This document shows, in pieces, positions 1 to 9,528 of a stretch of DNA of 64,000 nucleotides. The notes under the pieces were generated by a model. The model was given only the letters and a program-made list of their open reading frames with translations. It was not told the origin of the DNA and made no database searches. The first letter of the stretch is position 1, and each line of letters begins with the position of its first letter. Source of the stretch: Spiroplasma endosymbiont of Aspidapion aeneum (GTDB lineage: Bacteria; Bacillota_I; Bacilli_A; Mycoplasmatales; Mycoplasmataceae); assembly GCF_964031045.1 (NCBI RefSeq), contig NZ_OZ034994.1, positions 992,001 through 1,056,000 of the forward strand, read 5' to 3'. The translations under genes and the position numbers were made by a program.

Positions 1-786
1 ATTGAGACCATTAAAGATTTTATCTGTATTTTTTAACACATCAGATGTTCTAACTCTTATAATATTTTTATGTTTTATGTGAGATATGTCTATAACTCTG
101 TCAACTGCAATTATTACTCCACTCGCTTTTTCAAGATCCTCATCTGTGATAATATTAAGGTCACCCTTAGTACCGTGAGTTTCCACCTTAATGATAAAAT
201 CTTTATCATTGGCATATTTTTTAAGTTTTTCTTCAACCAAATATGTGTGTGCAAGGCCATATGTACAAGCAGATACTGCCAAATAAAAAGGTTGACCATT
301 AATAGGTTGCTTATCATCAATAGATATTTTATTCTCAAAGTTAATATTATTACTAATTATTTCTAATAATTCATTCTTGTTTCTTGCATTTAATAATTGT
401 TCTATTATAATTTCATTCATTAATAATTTGGCAATTTCACCCATTGCATCTATGTGTTCATTATTGTTAGGGCTCAACATAGAAATAATAAATTTTACAG
501 GTCTATTATCCAACGAGTTTCATTCAACAGGATATTTTAACTTCAGTATGATTATTATTGGTTGTCTAAAACTGTTTATAATAGTGTGTGGAATTGCTAT
601 TTGGTTACCAAAACCTGTAGTATCTTTTTTTTCTCGATCTACTAATTTATTAAATAAAATATCCTTATTATCAAATAACGAAAGTTCATCACAACAGATA
701 GATGCAATCTTTTTGAGAATGTTAGCCTTATCAAGTTTTTCATCAATAAAATATATATTTTTAATATCAAGTTGTTTACTATTCAT
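1..786 (-). CDS. PTS fructose-family EIIA-EIIB(-EIIC), 3' part beyond window
   Basis: Part of a fructose-family phosphotransferase protein that phosphorylates a hexose during uptake. Seen: the first ~150 residues form an EIIA type-2 domain with the phospho-acceptor histidine in GFGNQIAIPHTI. A linker follows, then an EIIB-fructose domain with the active cysteine in VSACTYGLAHTY. The reading frame is still open at base 1, so the EIIC membrane domain, usual for this fusion, would lie outside the window. One TGA (near 520) is read as Trp. The start is uncertain: ATG at 786, 795 and 807 are all in frame; 786 is preceded by TGGATGG and was chosen. A TATAAT box lies at 819-824 on this strand. The sugar could be fructose or mannose; it cannot be told from EIIA/EIIB alone. 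Confidence 0.85.
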
Positions 787-1146
787 AATTACCATCCAAT
801 TTATCATTAATATATTCTATTATACCCCTTTTTTTAAATAAAATAATTATAAAAATAAAATTGAACTAATTTGTTATTTATAATACATTAATGTGTTCAT
901 AAGGGTATAATAAATGCTAATAATACAAAAAGACTGTGTATAATAATATACAAAGTTAATTATTAGCAAAATTAATCGATAGATTAAATATTTGATTTTA
1001 AGAATTAAAAACGCAAATACTTTTTAAAATAAAAAAATGATTAATTATAGTAAGGGAAAATTAAAATAATACTATTGTAAAAATAAGTTTAATGGCAATA
1101 ACTAAAAATTAAATTAACAAAGAAATAATATTATAATTTATAATAT
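787..1146. other. Intergenic, no gene seen
   Basis: AT-rich spacer between the PTS gene and the membrane-protein gene. It holds the likely -10 box of the PTS gene (TATAAT on the minus strand at 819-824). All frames are full of stops and no hairpin stands out. Confidence 0.5.
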
Positions 1147-1995
1147 TTAATTTTTTTCTTCAATTTGTTTTGCTAAAACATACTTACTATAAAATTTATG
1201 TTTTATAACGTGGTTAGATGCGATCAAATATAAGAAAGATAATAATATATATAATGTAAAGGCAACTATTGCAAAAATAATAGCAGAAACAATTGCAACT
1301 GTTGTTTGTAAGTCTCCAAAGTAATGCGTAGCATTCATATAGTATTCATATTTATTACCATCAACTGTTGCTCCATCAATAAATAATTTACCAACATTTG
1401 CCTCCTTAACAACAATAAATCTTCATATTTCAACAAATGCTCAAGCAATGATGTATATCATTCCATATCATATTTCTTTTTTAAAATATTTCTTTATTAC
1501 AAACTCTTCTTTGTTATTAAACATGATATGGTAGTAAATTAAAAATAATATGGGAAATATTAAATGGTATCATAAGTTAACAAAATTATACCAATCAAAT
1601 TTTGGATTAGATAGAATATTAATAAACATAAACATTCCCACAAAGCCAGTAATAGAGATATAAACCGCTATCACGTTTGCCCATTCCTTCGACAATGATT
1701 TTCTAAAACTCATATTGTAGTAATGAACTCCATACATTATTAAAAATACACAGCACAGTATATTAGTTTGTTGAGTAAAAAAAGTAAAAAAGTTTAATGT
1801 TTGTGTTCATCCGTCAACCTGTAAATAATTAATAACTTTTTTCTTTTGCCCTTCTATATTTTCAATATTTTTCAAACTAGAAATTGCATTTAAATTGACA
1901 AAATAGTCAATAACAACAAAAATTAGTCCTATTATTCCAATAGATATTGCATATATTATGCTAAGCATTTCATATTTTCTTTTTTTTATTTTCAT
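1147..1995 (-). CDS. Multi-pass membrane protein, DUF1600/Pr6Pr-like
   Basis: Integral membrane protein of 282 residues with no defined function. Seen: about six or seven hydrophobic segments. The motif FFTQQTNILC comes early and a WYHLIFP motif in mid-protein, the pattern I associate with the mollicute DUF1600 family and the wider Pr6Pr/FAR-17a-like membrane proteins. Several TGA codons are read as Trp. The start at 1995 has a good AAGGAG about 14 bases upstream. An extended -10 box (TGGTATAAT on the minus strand, TATAAT at 2028-2033) sits just ahead, so it appears to be a single-gene transcript. The family label is from memory of motif spacing and is moderate; the membrane-protein call is firm. 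Confidence 0.65.
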
Positions 1996-2408
1996 AATTT
2001 TTTATATTACTCCTTAAGCATATAAATATTATACCAATGAAAAGAGACTTAGTTCATAAAAAGCCTGACTAATACAAAAAAATATTAAAGATAAATATTA
2101 AATTATTATAATTCTAAACAATGATATAGATCTATTTACAACATAATAAGCTAAATAAAAGAAAATTATTATTAACTATAATTGTCTCTTCTTCTCAAAA
2201 ATAGAAATTATTATCACAGATATGTATTTCGTTTTTTAAATATTGCAGGTTAAAAATATACAAAAAAATATATAGTTTTAATTAAATATTTATTTTACAA
2301 ATAAATATTTTTTTTGTGTAAAATAAGTTTGTCTTAAGGGAAATATACTAATAATTTATTATATAAATTTTCTTTATGATATAAATTATTAATTTATTTA
2401 GGAGGAAT
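1996..2408. promoter_or_regulatory. Divergent promoter region
   Basis: Spacer between two divergently transcribed genes. The minus-strand gene has an extended -10 at 2028-2033. Toward the plus-strand gene there is a 10-bp inverted repeat, AATAATTTAT at 2350-2359 and its complement at 2381-2390, which could be an operator or chance in AT-rich DNA. No coding capacity seen. Confidence 0.4.
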
Positions 2409-2663
2409 ATGAATTTTTATATTACTGATTTACAATCAATTACAATTCCTATAATAATTATAATTATAGGATTATTTATTTCTATAACATCTATTCTTGT
2501 TGATTTTTATTTGAAAAAATCAAAATTCAAGCGATCTAATTTTAACTCAAAGAAAAATAATATATTTAGTTTCATTAAATCAAATCTTTTTATTTTTTTT
2601 GCTTTGTTTGGGTTTTTATTGTGTATCGCTGGGATAATTACTATAACTAAATGGAGATTATAA
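2409..2663 (+). CDS. Small two-helix membrane protein
   Basis: 84-residue protein of unknown function. Seen: a strong ribosome site AGGAGG just before ATG 2409; one membrane helix at residues ~10-35, a lysine-rich loop, a second helix at ~55-78, and a short basic tail (KWRL). Its TAA stop overlaps the ATG of the RpiR regulator (TAATG at 2661-2665), so the two are translationally coupled. Inferred: as first gene of the fucosidase/PTS locus it may be an accessory membrane component. No family recognised. Confidence 0.7.
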   Translation: MNFYITDLQSITIPIIIIIIGLFISITSILVDFYLKKSKFKRSNFNSKKNNIFSFIKSNLFIFFALFGFLLCIAGIITITKWRL

Positions 2664-3475
2664 TGAAAAATATTAGAACAATGGAAAAAATAAAAATATT
2701 GATAAATAAAAAAACTAATCAAAGTTATATTGATATCGCAAGCTATTTAGATAACAATATTGAAAACATTGGTAGCTTATCAATTAAAATGATAGCAAAC
2801 TCTACGTTCACATCTCAAGCAACAATAACAAGATTTTCTCAAGAATTGGGTCTTTCTGGATTTAAGGAGTTAAAATTTAAATTACTATATGAACTTTCTC
2901 AAGATAAAATAGACTATTCTTATGAAATTGAACAAAAAAATGATGAGTTATTAGAAATTTTACAAAAAAATATTTTTTATTTTAGGAAAATAAAAAATGA
3001 TATTATTAGTATCTCAACCATAATATTAGAAGCATCGAATGTTTATATTTACGGTTTTGGTGGCAATGTAAACATAATCAATATATTCAAAAATTACCTA
3101 ATCAGAATGAATATCAATTCAATTTATTTAAATGATAGAGATGACCAGTTGGCATATTCGCAAAATAAAAAAGATAATAGCATACATATACTAGTATCCT
3201 TTAAATTTAGAAATGAACATTGAGATAAAATTTTCCAAAATATTCAAGTATCGAATGGTAGGAAGATTATAATAACCACCACAAAAAACGAAGATAAAAT
3301 AACTACAGTAAAAAATGATAATGACATAATTATCCAAATCCCCTATAATGAAGGTCATAAATTTGGAAGAGATAACTCGGAGGTTTCGTTTTTACTTACC
3401 TTAATGTTAATAATAGAGCATTTATTTGAAAAAAGTAATTTAGATAAAAAAATAAAATCTCAAGATATATACTAG
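2663..3475 (+). CDS. RpiR/MurR-family transcriptional regulator
   Basis: Sugar-responsive DNA-binding regulator, 270 residues. Seen: an N-terminal helix-turn-helix domain with the family motif FTSQATITRFSQELGLSGF (residues ~45-65), then a C-terminal SIS-like sugar-isomerase domain beginning near VYIYGFGGN. The SIS half is poorly conserved. One TGA near 3221 is read as Trp. ATG 2663 was preferred to ATG 2651 because GGAG lies at 2653-2656, the right distance for 2663. Known: RpiR proteins bind phosphosugars and usually control the neighbouring PTS or catabolic genes. Inferred: it controls the downstream PTS and fucosidase, probably through the dyad at 3502-3552. Confidence 0.88.
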
Positions 3476-3501
3476 TAAAAACTTTCATAATAATGTTTCT
3501 A

Positions 3502-3552
3502 CTTTCTACAGGTTTAGAATTATAATTTAATTAGGGTTAAACCCGTAGAAAG
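3502..3552 (+). promoter_or_regulatory. Dyad operator around the -10 box of the PTS-fucosidase unit
   Basis: Two 14-base arms (3502-3515 and 3539-3552) are inverted complements with one mismatch; the outer half reads TTTCTAC. The heptamer TTTCTAC is also directly repeated at 3496-3502 and 3503-3509. A TATAAT box lies between the arms at 3521-3526. This placement is typical of a repressor operator. The RpiR-family regulator encoded immediately upstream is the obvious candidate ligand-responsive protein. Confidence 0.55.
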
Positions 3553-3555
3553 AAA

Positions 3556-5258
3556 ATGAATATGGATACTATAAAAAAACCGTCTCCTTTTCAAGCGATA
3601 CGAGATAGGATAGGTATATCAAATAGTAAATTTTTTATTAAATTACAATATTTAGGGTGGGCTATGGTTTTTCCTATTATTGTTCTTCCGATATCTGCGC
3701 TATTACTTAGATTTGGAACACTGATGTCTGATACAACAATTAAAGGGATAACTGAGAAGTCTGGTGTGTGGTATGTTGGTAAAATAATGTCTTCAATGGG
3801 ACAACCAGCATTTACATACTTGCCACTTGTTTTTGCAATAGGTTTATCATTTGGCCTTTCAAAAGATAGTCGTGGTGAAGCAGCCTTAGCTGGAGCTTTA
3901 GCATGTTTGGTGCTACAATCATTATTAACTGAATATTCTTTACCTTCATTATTTTATGACAGAGTCATGGTTTATCATAAGGGGAAAAATAATGATACAC
4001 TAAGTGTGCTTAATGGATATAGCGAATTATTATACATTGTAAAAAGCAACCAAGTCACTTGGGGTTTAGATATTGGGGTTTTGGGAGGAATAGTTTCTGG
4101 TTCTATTACTGCTTGATTATATAATCATTACTCCACTATTAAATTACCGCAAGCATTTGCATTTTTTGAAGGGCGCAGATTTGTATGTGTAATATCAATA
4201 ATAGTTATGCTACCAATTGGAATATTCTTCGCAGCATTATGACCTTGAGTACAAATAGGTCTAGTAAAACTTGGGTTAGAATTAATCAATCTTGGTTACT
4301 TTGGAACATTTATACACACATTGTTAAAGTCTTTATTGGTTTTATTCGGTCTTCATCAAATTTTAAATACATTTTTATGATTTCAACTACCCATAACTGG
4401 AGAAGCATTGTTCAATAATGGAGATTATATAGCTGGTAACACATATACAGTAAATGGTGATATAACAGCATTTTTAGCTGGAATTAATGGTTCTGGATTA
4501 TTTCAAATAGGTTCTTTTCCCGAAATTATGGGTGGTTATTGAGGGGTAACATTCGCTATTATTATGAACGCTAAAAAAGAGCGAACAAAAGAAGTAATGG
4601 GATTAATGCTACCTATATGTTTTGTTTGCTCGTTAACGGGAGTTGGTGAACCCCTAATCCTACCAATATGATATGCATCACCTCTAATATACTTTATACA
4701 GTCAACGCTAAATGCAATATTTGGAACAATTCCAGCAGCCATGGGAATAAGATCTGGATTTGGATTTAGTGCTGGATGAGTGGATTATTTAATTAGTTTT
4801 TACACATCATGAAAAATGGCTACACTATCAAATAATAGGTTTTGAGCAAATCCTTTGTGACTAATTCCAATTGCAATAATAACAGCACTTTGTTATTTTG
4901 TTACATTCTACTATTTAATTAAGTTCAGGGATATAAAAACGGTTGGTCGGGATAGTGAATTAATAATAAATAATAATAAAAAAGATTTTATAGAAGAAAA
5001 AGAGAAAAAAATCGCTATAAGAATAGCGGAATTAATAGGACTGAATAATATTATAGATATTTCAAATTGTGCTACAAGGTTAAGATTAGTTTTAAAGGAT
5101 AATTCAAATATTGATGAAAAAAAATTAAAGAAATAGGTGTTTATGGTCTAAAGAAAATAGGAAAAAATTCTTTACAAATAATAGTTGGTAGCGGGGTGGA
5201 ATTGGTTAAGAACTATCTATTAAAAGAATACGAAGAATTCAAGGGAGAAGTCAAATAA
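3556..5258 (+). pseudogene. PTS glucose-family EIICB, frameshifted in an A8 tract
   Basis: Sugar PTS permease, EIIC followed by EIIB. Seen: ~10 hydrophobic segments, the family motifs LFGLHQILNTF and TGVGEPLILP, then an EIIB domain with the active cysteine in NCATRLRLVL (Cys505). The frame from 3556 stops at TAG 5134-5136, halfway through EIIB. Adding one A to the run of eight at 5117-5124 restores the rest of EIIB (KKIGKNSLQIIVG) up to TAA 5256-5258. That stop overlaps the fucosidase ATG as TAATG, as expected for the original operon. So this is a recent one-base loss, a slippage/phase-variation site, or a sequencing error. The substrate is unknown: glucose, GlcNAc and maltose types share these motifs. 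The start has only a weak AGAAAG site. Confidence 0.8.
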
Positions 5259-6496
5259 TGGAAGAAATAAAAAGAATTACAAATTTTAGAAACCTTGGGA
5301 TTGGGTTATTTATTCATTTTGGCTTATATAACAAGATTGCAAAAGGAGAATGGTACTATAATATGTATAATATGTCATTTAAAAGTTACTATGAATTATT
5401 TTTAGAGAATAACAAAATAAATTTAAAATTAAATATAAAAGATATTGTTAATTCTGCAAAAATAAACGGATTTAATTATATTGTTTTTATAGCAAAGCAC
5501 CATGATGGTTTTTGCTTGTTTGATTCAAAAAAAACCTCCAAATATGACATAACGTGAACTATCGATGAAATTGATATATTGAAGGAAATGATAATTGAAT
5601 GCAAAAAAAATAACATAAAAATACTTGTATATTATGCTACAATGGATTGATGTTGAGATGATATGGGAATTAAATTTTGCAAGCAATTAGATAAAATAAA
5701 TCATCAAATACAACTTATATTACAAAATTATCCAAGAGTTGATGGATTTTGATTTGATGGTAATTGATCAAGAAAAAATGAAAAATGAAAAGAAGAAAAG
5801 TTATATAAAATTATTAGAGAAAAAAATCCAGAAGCAATGATTATAAATAATTCTGGTCTTACAAACTCTGGAAAAGAACAAAATATAGAAGTTGATTCAA
5901 TAACATATGAACAAGCACATTTACAAAAAATAAACTATAATAATTTCAAAAGAGATCTCGCAGCAGAAGCTTGTCAATCATTTAATGATCATTGAGGTTA
6001 TGCTGAAAACGATTATAATTATAAATCAGTAAAATATTTAATACTAAAATTTCTACAAGCTAGACGTGAGAAAGCAAACTATTTGTTAAATATCTCGATA
6101 GATAAAAATGGAGAATTGTTAGGAATAGAAAAAGAATCTCTTAAAATTTTTCACAAGTGGGTAAAAAAATATGCATATTTTCTTTTTTCAAATTATGATA
6201 TTGTAGCAGCAAATGAAGACGATTTTATAGTACAAACACACGATGGAGCAATATTTGGTTTTCTATATAATATACCATCAGGAGGACATGTTAAAATTAT
6301 TCAAAATGGTGGTAAGGTACAAAATTCTAGAAATTATTTTCTTAATTCAAAAATAGAATTTTACAATAATAAATTAATTTTTCTAGATAATAATGAAGAT
6401 TCTACAATTTTAGTTAATGATAATATATTAACAATTACACCAACAGCTTTTAATTATGGATATAATACAATAGTTAGACCATTTCAAATAAAGTAA
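5258..6496 (+). CDS. GH29 alpha-L-fucosidase, cytoplasmic (copy A)
   Basis: Hydrolyses terminal alpha-linked L-fucose. 412 residues, near the size of a compact GH29 catalytic domain plus a short beta domain. Seen: LFIHFGLY near the N-terminus, AKHHDGFCLFDS, VDGFWFDGNW (its Asp is the expected nucleophile), and a C-terminal SGGHV segment. There is no signal peptide, so it should act on sugar already imported. Several TGA are read as Trp. The start has GGGAG upstream and overlaps the stop of the restored PTS frame. It is a clear paralogue of the minus-strand gene at 8308-9528. Inferred: it removes fucose from the oligosaccharide brought in by the upstream PTS. The acid/base residue is not assignable by eye. 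Confidence 0.9.
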
Positions 6497-6513
6497 CAGT
6501 TCAAAATAATACA

Positions 6514-6575
6514 GCATAAGGGAAGCTAAGTGTACTGGAGGTTTTATCCTCCAGTACACTTAGCTTCCCTTATGC
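6514..6575 (+). repeat. 28-bp perfect palindromic repeat (copy 1)
   Basis: Arms 6514-6541 and 6548-6575 are perfect complements around a six-base loop (TTTTAT). The stem is much richer in G+C than its surroundings. It lies 17 bases after the fucosidase stop, so it may terminate that transcript, although no strong T run follows. A diverged relative lies at 28610-28658, which argues for a dispersed palindromic repeat rather than an ordinary terminator. Confidence 0.75.
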
Positions 6576-6838
6576 TTAACTACAATTTACACATAATTAT
6601 TATATTACCTTTTATTATAAAAGGGTAGAAAAATATTGTAATTATATTTTTTCATCTAAATCATATTGTTTAAAAATGAAATAATAAATAACATGATTTT
6701 TGACTACTTTTATTTTCCTTTCAAAAATATGTTGTAATAATGAAGCAATAATATTAATTTAAAAAATTAAGTAAATATAACAATATTATAAAAATTTGTA
6801 TAAAAAATAATATAAAATATAAAAGGAAGGTGATATAT
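6576..6838. other. Intergenic upstream of rpmB
   Basis: AT-rich spacer without open frames. It presumably holds the rpmB promoter; several TATAAT-like stretches occur near 6780-6820, none clearly better than the rest. Confidence 0.4.
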
Positions 6839-7036
6839 ATGGCTAGAAAAGACGATTTAACAGGAAAAGGTCCTTTATCTGGAAATTCAAGATCACACGC
6901 TTTGAATGCTAATAAAAGAAAATGGAACTTGAATTTACAAAAGGTAACTATTATCAATGAAAATGGAACACCAGAACGAATAAAAGTTTCTGCAAAAACA
7001 TTGAGAACATTGAGAAAAAATGAAAAAATAGCTTAA
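6839..7036 (+). CDS. rpmB: Ribosomal protein bL28
   Basis: Large-subunit ribosomal protein, 65 residues, the usual size. Seen: start [26 protein letters not shown], then [12 protein letters not shown] near the C-terminus. ATG 6839 was chosen over the in-frame ATG 6830 because AAGGAAGG precedes it at the right distance and the family begins MARK/MAR. It is a lone housekeeping gene between two catabolic loci, followed by a hairpin and tRNA-Leu. Confidence 0.97.
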   Translation: MARKDDLTGKGPLSGNSRSHALNANKRKWNLNLQKVTIINENGTPERIKVSAKTLRTLRKNEKIA

Positions 7037-7054
7037 AATCAAAAGATTTTAAGC
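7031..7054 (+). terminator. Hairpin over the rpmB stop codon
   Basis: GCTTAAAATC at 7031-7040 pairs perfectly with 7045-7054 around an AAAA loop, and the rpmB stop lies inside the left arm. No good T run follows, so it may be a weak terminator or a processing/stability hairpin between rpmB and the tRNA. Confidence 0.5.
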
Positions 7055-7059
7055 TATTT

Positions 7060-7144
7060 GCCCTTTTGGCGGAATTGGTAGACGCAGTAGACTCAAAATC
7101 TACCGGAGAAATCTGTATCGGTTCGACTCCGATAAAGGGCACCA
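7060..7144 (+). tRNA. tRNA-Leu (anticodon CAA)
   Basis: Class II tRNA. Seen: acceptor GCCCTTT pairs with AAAGGGC; D-arm GGCGGAATTGGTAGACGC; anticodon stem GTAGA/TCTAC with loop CTCAAAA, giving anticodon CAA for UUG codons. A long variable arm follows, then a T arm ATCGG-TTCGACT-CCGAT, and the 3' CCA is encoded. It is followed by a terminator at 7155-7179. Confidence 0.97.
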
Positions 7145-7154
7145 ACTAAGAAAT

Positions 7155-7179
7155 TAAAAAACCCTTTAAGGGTTTTTTT
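7155..7179. terminator. Bidirectional intrinsic terminator
   Basis: An A run, CCC, short loop TTTAA, GGG and a T run form a symmetric hairpin. It can end the rpmB/tRNA transcript on the plus strand and the long PTS-fucosidase operon converging on the minus strand. Confidence 0.85.
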
Positions 7180-7190
7180 ATTTCTTTGCC

Positions 7191-8306
7191 TTACTTAGTT
7201 TTTTTAAAAATAAAACTTGTTCAACTTTTTACAAATTCTATAAGATCTAAATCATATTTGTTAACACTCGCAACATGATTTACTTCCTTTCCGAGATTTT
7301 TAAAGTCATCTTTTAATATAACTATTAACTCATATTGATAGTTTTTATCATTATTATTTATAATTAGTATATCGCCACGATTATATGATTTTTTGTTATT
7401 AACTATAGGTTTTATATTATCTTTTCCTTGATAATATATTCGCGGCATTGTAGAACGAATATAATTTTCATTTATATCACCCCTACAAAAGTGGTCATTT
7501 CTATATAATATTTCTCTTTCCAATGGAGAAATTTTTGTGATTTCAACTATATCAAGTTCGATTAATGTATTATCTATTATTGATAATTCTGCTAATTCAT
7601 CTTCTTTAGCTGGTTGGTTCCCAATATATATATCACTAACATACCCCGTTGCTCATAACTCTTTCGCTTGAGTTCTTATCGGCTTAAATCTATGTCTCTC
7701 AACAGTTACTAATTCTTTTACATCCTCCATTTGAGGTCCTTTGGTACCATACTCAGAGCTAACAAAAGCGGATAAATGAATACCTTTATTATAGAATCTT
7801 CTTGATGAATCAATAAAATATTCTCATCCTAAGCCAGTATTTTTTTGTGGATAAAAATTATGGCATGCATATAGATTTTCAACTACAGGTTTATAATCCA
7901 GAATATTATCTATAAAATGGTCATTATTTGAAGCATTTACTTGAATATCTATTTTATTTCTATGTGTTGAAAATGCCACATCAGAAGGTAATAAGGGTGA
8001 ATCTAATCTCAAACAATCAACGCCAAGTTCTATGAAGAAACTAAGATCCTTAAAGTTAGAACCTGTTGCTTTTAATGCTAGATCTGCAATATCTACAACA
8101 ACATAAAAGTCATTTTTTTTTGCAAACCTAATAACATCAAAGTAAATGTCTTTATTCTTTTTAAATTCCTCAACAGTTCTAAATTGTAAAAAAGACATAA
8201 ATATTTTAGTAAAACCATATTTTTTTGCTAAACTTATATAATCTTTTGTTTCATTAATTGGTAATTTTTCGGGGTATATTGATATCCCAAGTTTCTTTTT
8301 AAACAT
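7191..8306 (-). CDS. DUF871/MupG-family 6-phosphosugar hydrolase
   Basis: 371-residue protein of the DUF871 family, whose characterised member MupG is a 6-phospho-N-acetylmuramidase acting on PTS-imported disaccharide phosphate. Seen: the N-terminal signature KLGISIYPEKLPINETKDYI, a TIM-barrel-like domain to ~240 (VVVDIADLALKAT; LRLDSPLL; NASNND), then a beta-rich C-terminal domain. Several TGA are read as Trp, the last near 7221. ATG 8306 was chosen: GGAG lies 10 bases upstream. A GTG at 8315 is possible but overlaps the ribosome site. It is the last gene of the minus-strand PTS-fucosidase operon. Inferred: it cleaves a 6-phosphorylated amino-sugar disaccharide. True muramidase activity would be odd in a cell without a wall. 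Confidence 0.85.
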
Positions 8307-8307
8307 G

Positions 8308-9528
8308 TTACTCACACTCCATTTCTAATAGCCTTACTATATAATTGGTTCCATATTCAAAAGACTCAATTTCCATATTTAGCTCATTCTTTTCAATATT
8401 ATAATAGCAATCCTTATTATTATCAAGATATCTTATTTTTTTTATTTCTTTATTTAAAAAATATTTAATTGAAAAGACATTTTTTTGGCTACCATAGTGA
8501 ATTGTTTCTACATGCCCCCCAGAATTAAGACCTCTAACTATTATGAAATATTTATTTTGTGTAACATTTTCTATTAAAGAAATATATTTATCATTATAGA
8601 GGCATCTTATTTCTCCATTTAGACAGTTTTTGTTTTCCTTAATCCAAGTTCCTATTTTAGATAAGTACCATTTCTCAAAGTTGCCTAAATTTCCATTTTT
8701 ATCTAAACCAATATTCAATAATAAATTTCCATAATTTTTTCGAATTGAGACGTAATCTGATATTATGCTTGAAAGTGGTTTAAAATTGAAATCAAATCTA
8801 GAATATCCTCAATGGTCATTAATAGAATAACAGATTTCAAATCCAATATCACAGTTTTTAAAATTACAAAACTCTTCTTCTTTTCCTTGTTCAAATGTTA
8901 CGCTATCAATTTCCTCATGAACTATTTGGCCTTTTTCTTCTAAACCGGTATTATTTATAATAATACAATTTTTATTATATTTTCTGATCATACTATACAA
9001 TTTATCAAGTTTTCAATCTTTATTTTTTTCGGATCAATTTCCATCAAATCAAAAACCAGAAATTTTTTCTTTATATTTGGTCAATAAATTTTTTACATTA
9101 TTATATATTTTTTCAACATTTACTGAAAAATTTTTGGCATCTTGTGTTCACTCCATTGTTGCGTAATATATAAAAGGCTTAATATCGTTTTTATGACATT
9201 CATTTATAAATTCTTCTATAACATCCTTTTTAGTATTTAATCACCCGATATCATATTTAGATTGACCTTTTGAATCAAACAAACAAAACCCATCGTGGTG
9301 TTTCGCTGTAAGAACGATATATTTTATTTGACATTTTTTAAAAAAGGGAATTAGATTTTTAAAATTTGCTTTGAGTTGAAAATCTTTTCCAATTAAATTA
9401 TAATATCGTTCCTCGGACATTTTATTCATTTCTAAATACCATTCACCCTTTTCCATTTTAGAATATAAACCATAATGGATGAACAATCCTAATCCTAAAT
9501 TTCTAAAATCCTTAATTCTATTTTTCAT
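8308..9528 (-). CDS. GH29 alpha-L-fucosidase, cytoplasmic (copy B)
   Basis: 406-residue GH29 fucosidase without a signal peptide, paralogous to the plus-strand copy. Seen: LFIHYGLYSKMEKGEWY, TAKHHDGFCLFDS, ISGFWFDGNWSEKN with the expected nucleophile Asp, and a C-terminal GLNSGGHV. Its ATG at 9528 lies inside the end of the EIIC gene (overlap 11 bases) and lacks a clear ribosome site, so translation probably depends on coupling. The DUF871 gene starts two bases past its stop. Inferred: it works on oligosaccharide phosphate delivered by the lactose-family PTS in the same operon. Confidence 0.9.

Noticed and set aside
4185-4418. Plus-strand frame inside the PTS EIICB gene
   Set aside because: It is a shifted frame within clear EIIC membrane sequence once TGA is read as Trp.
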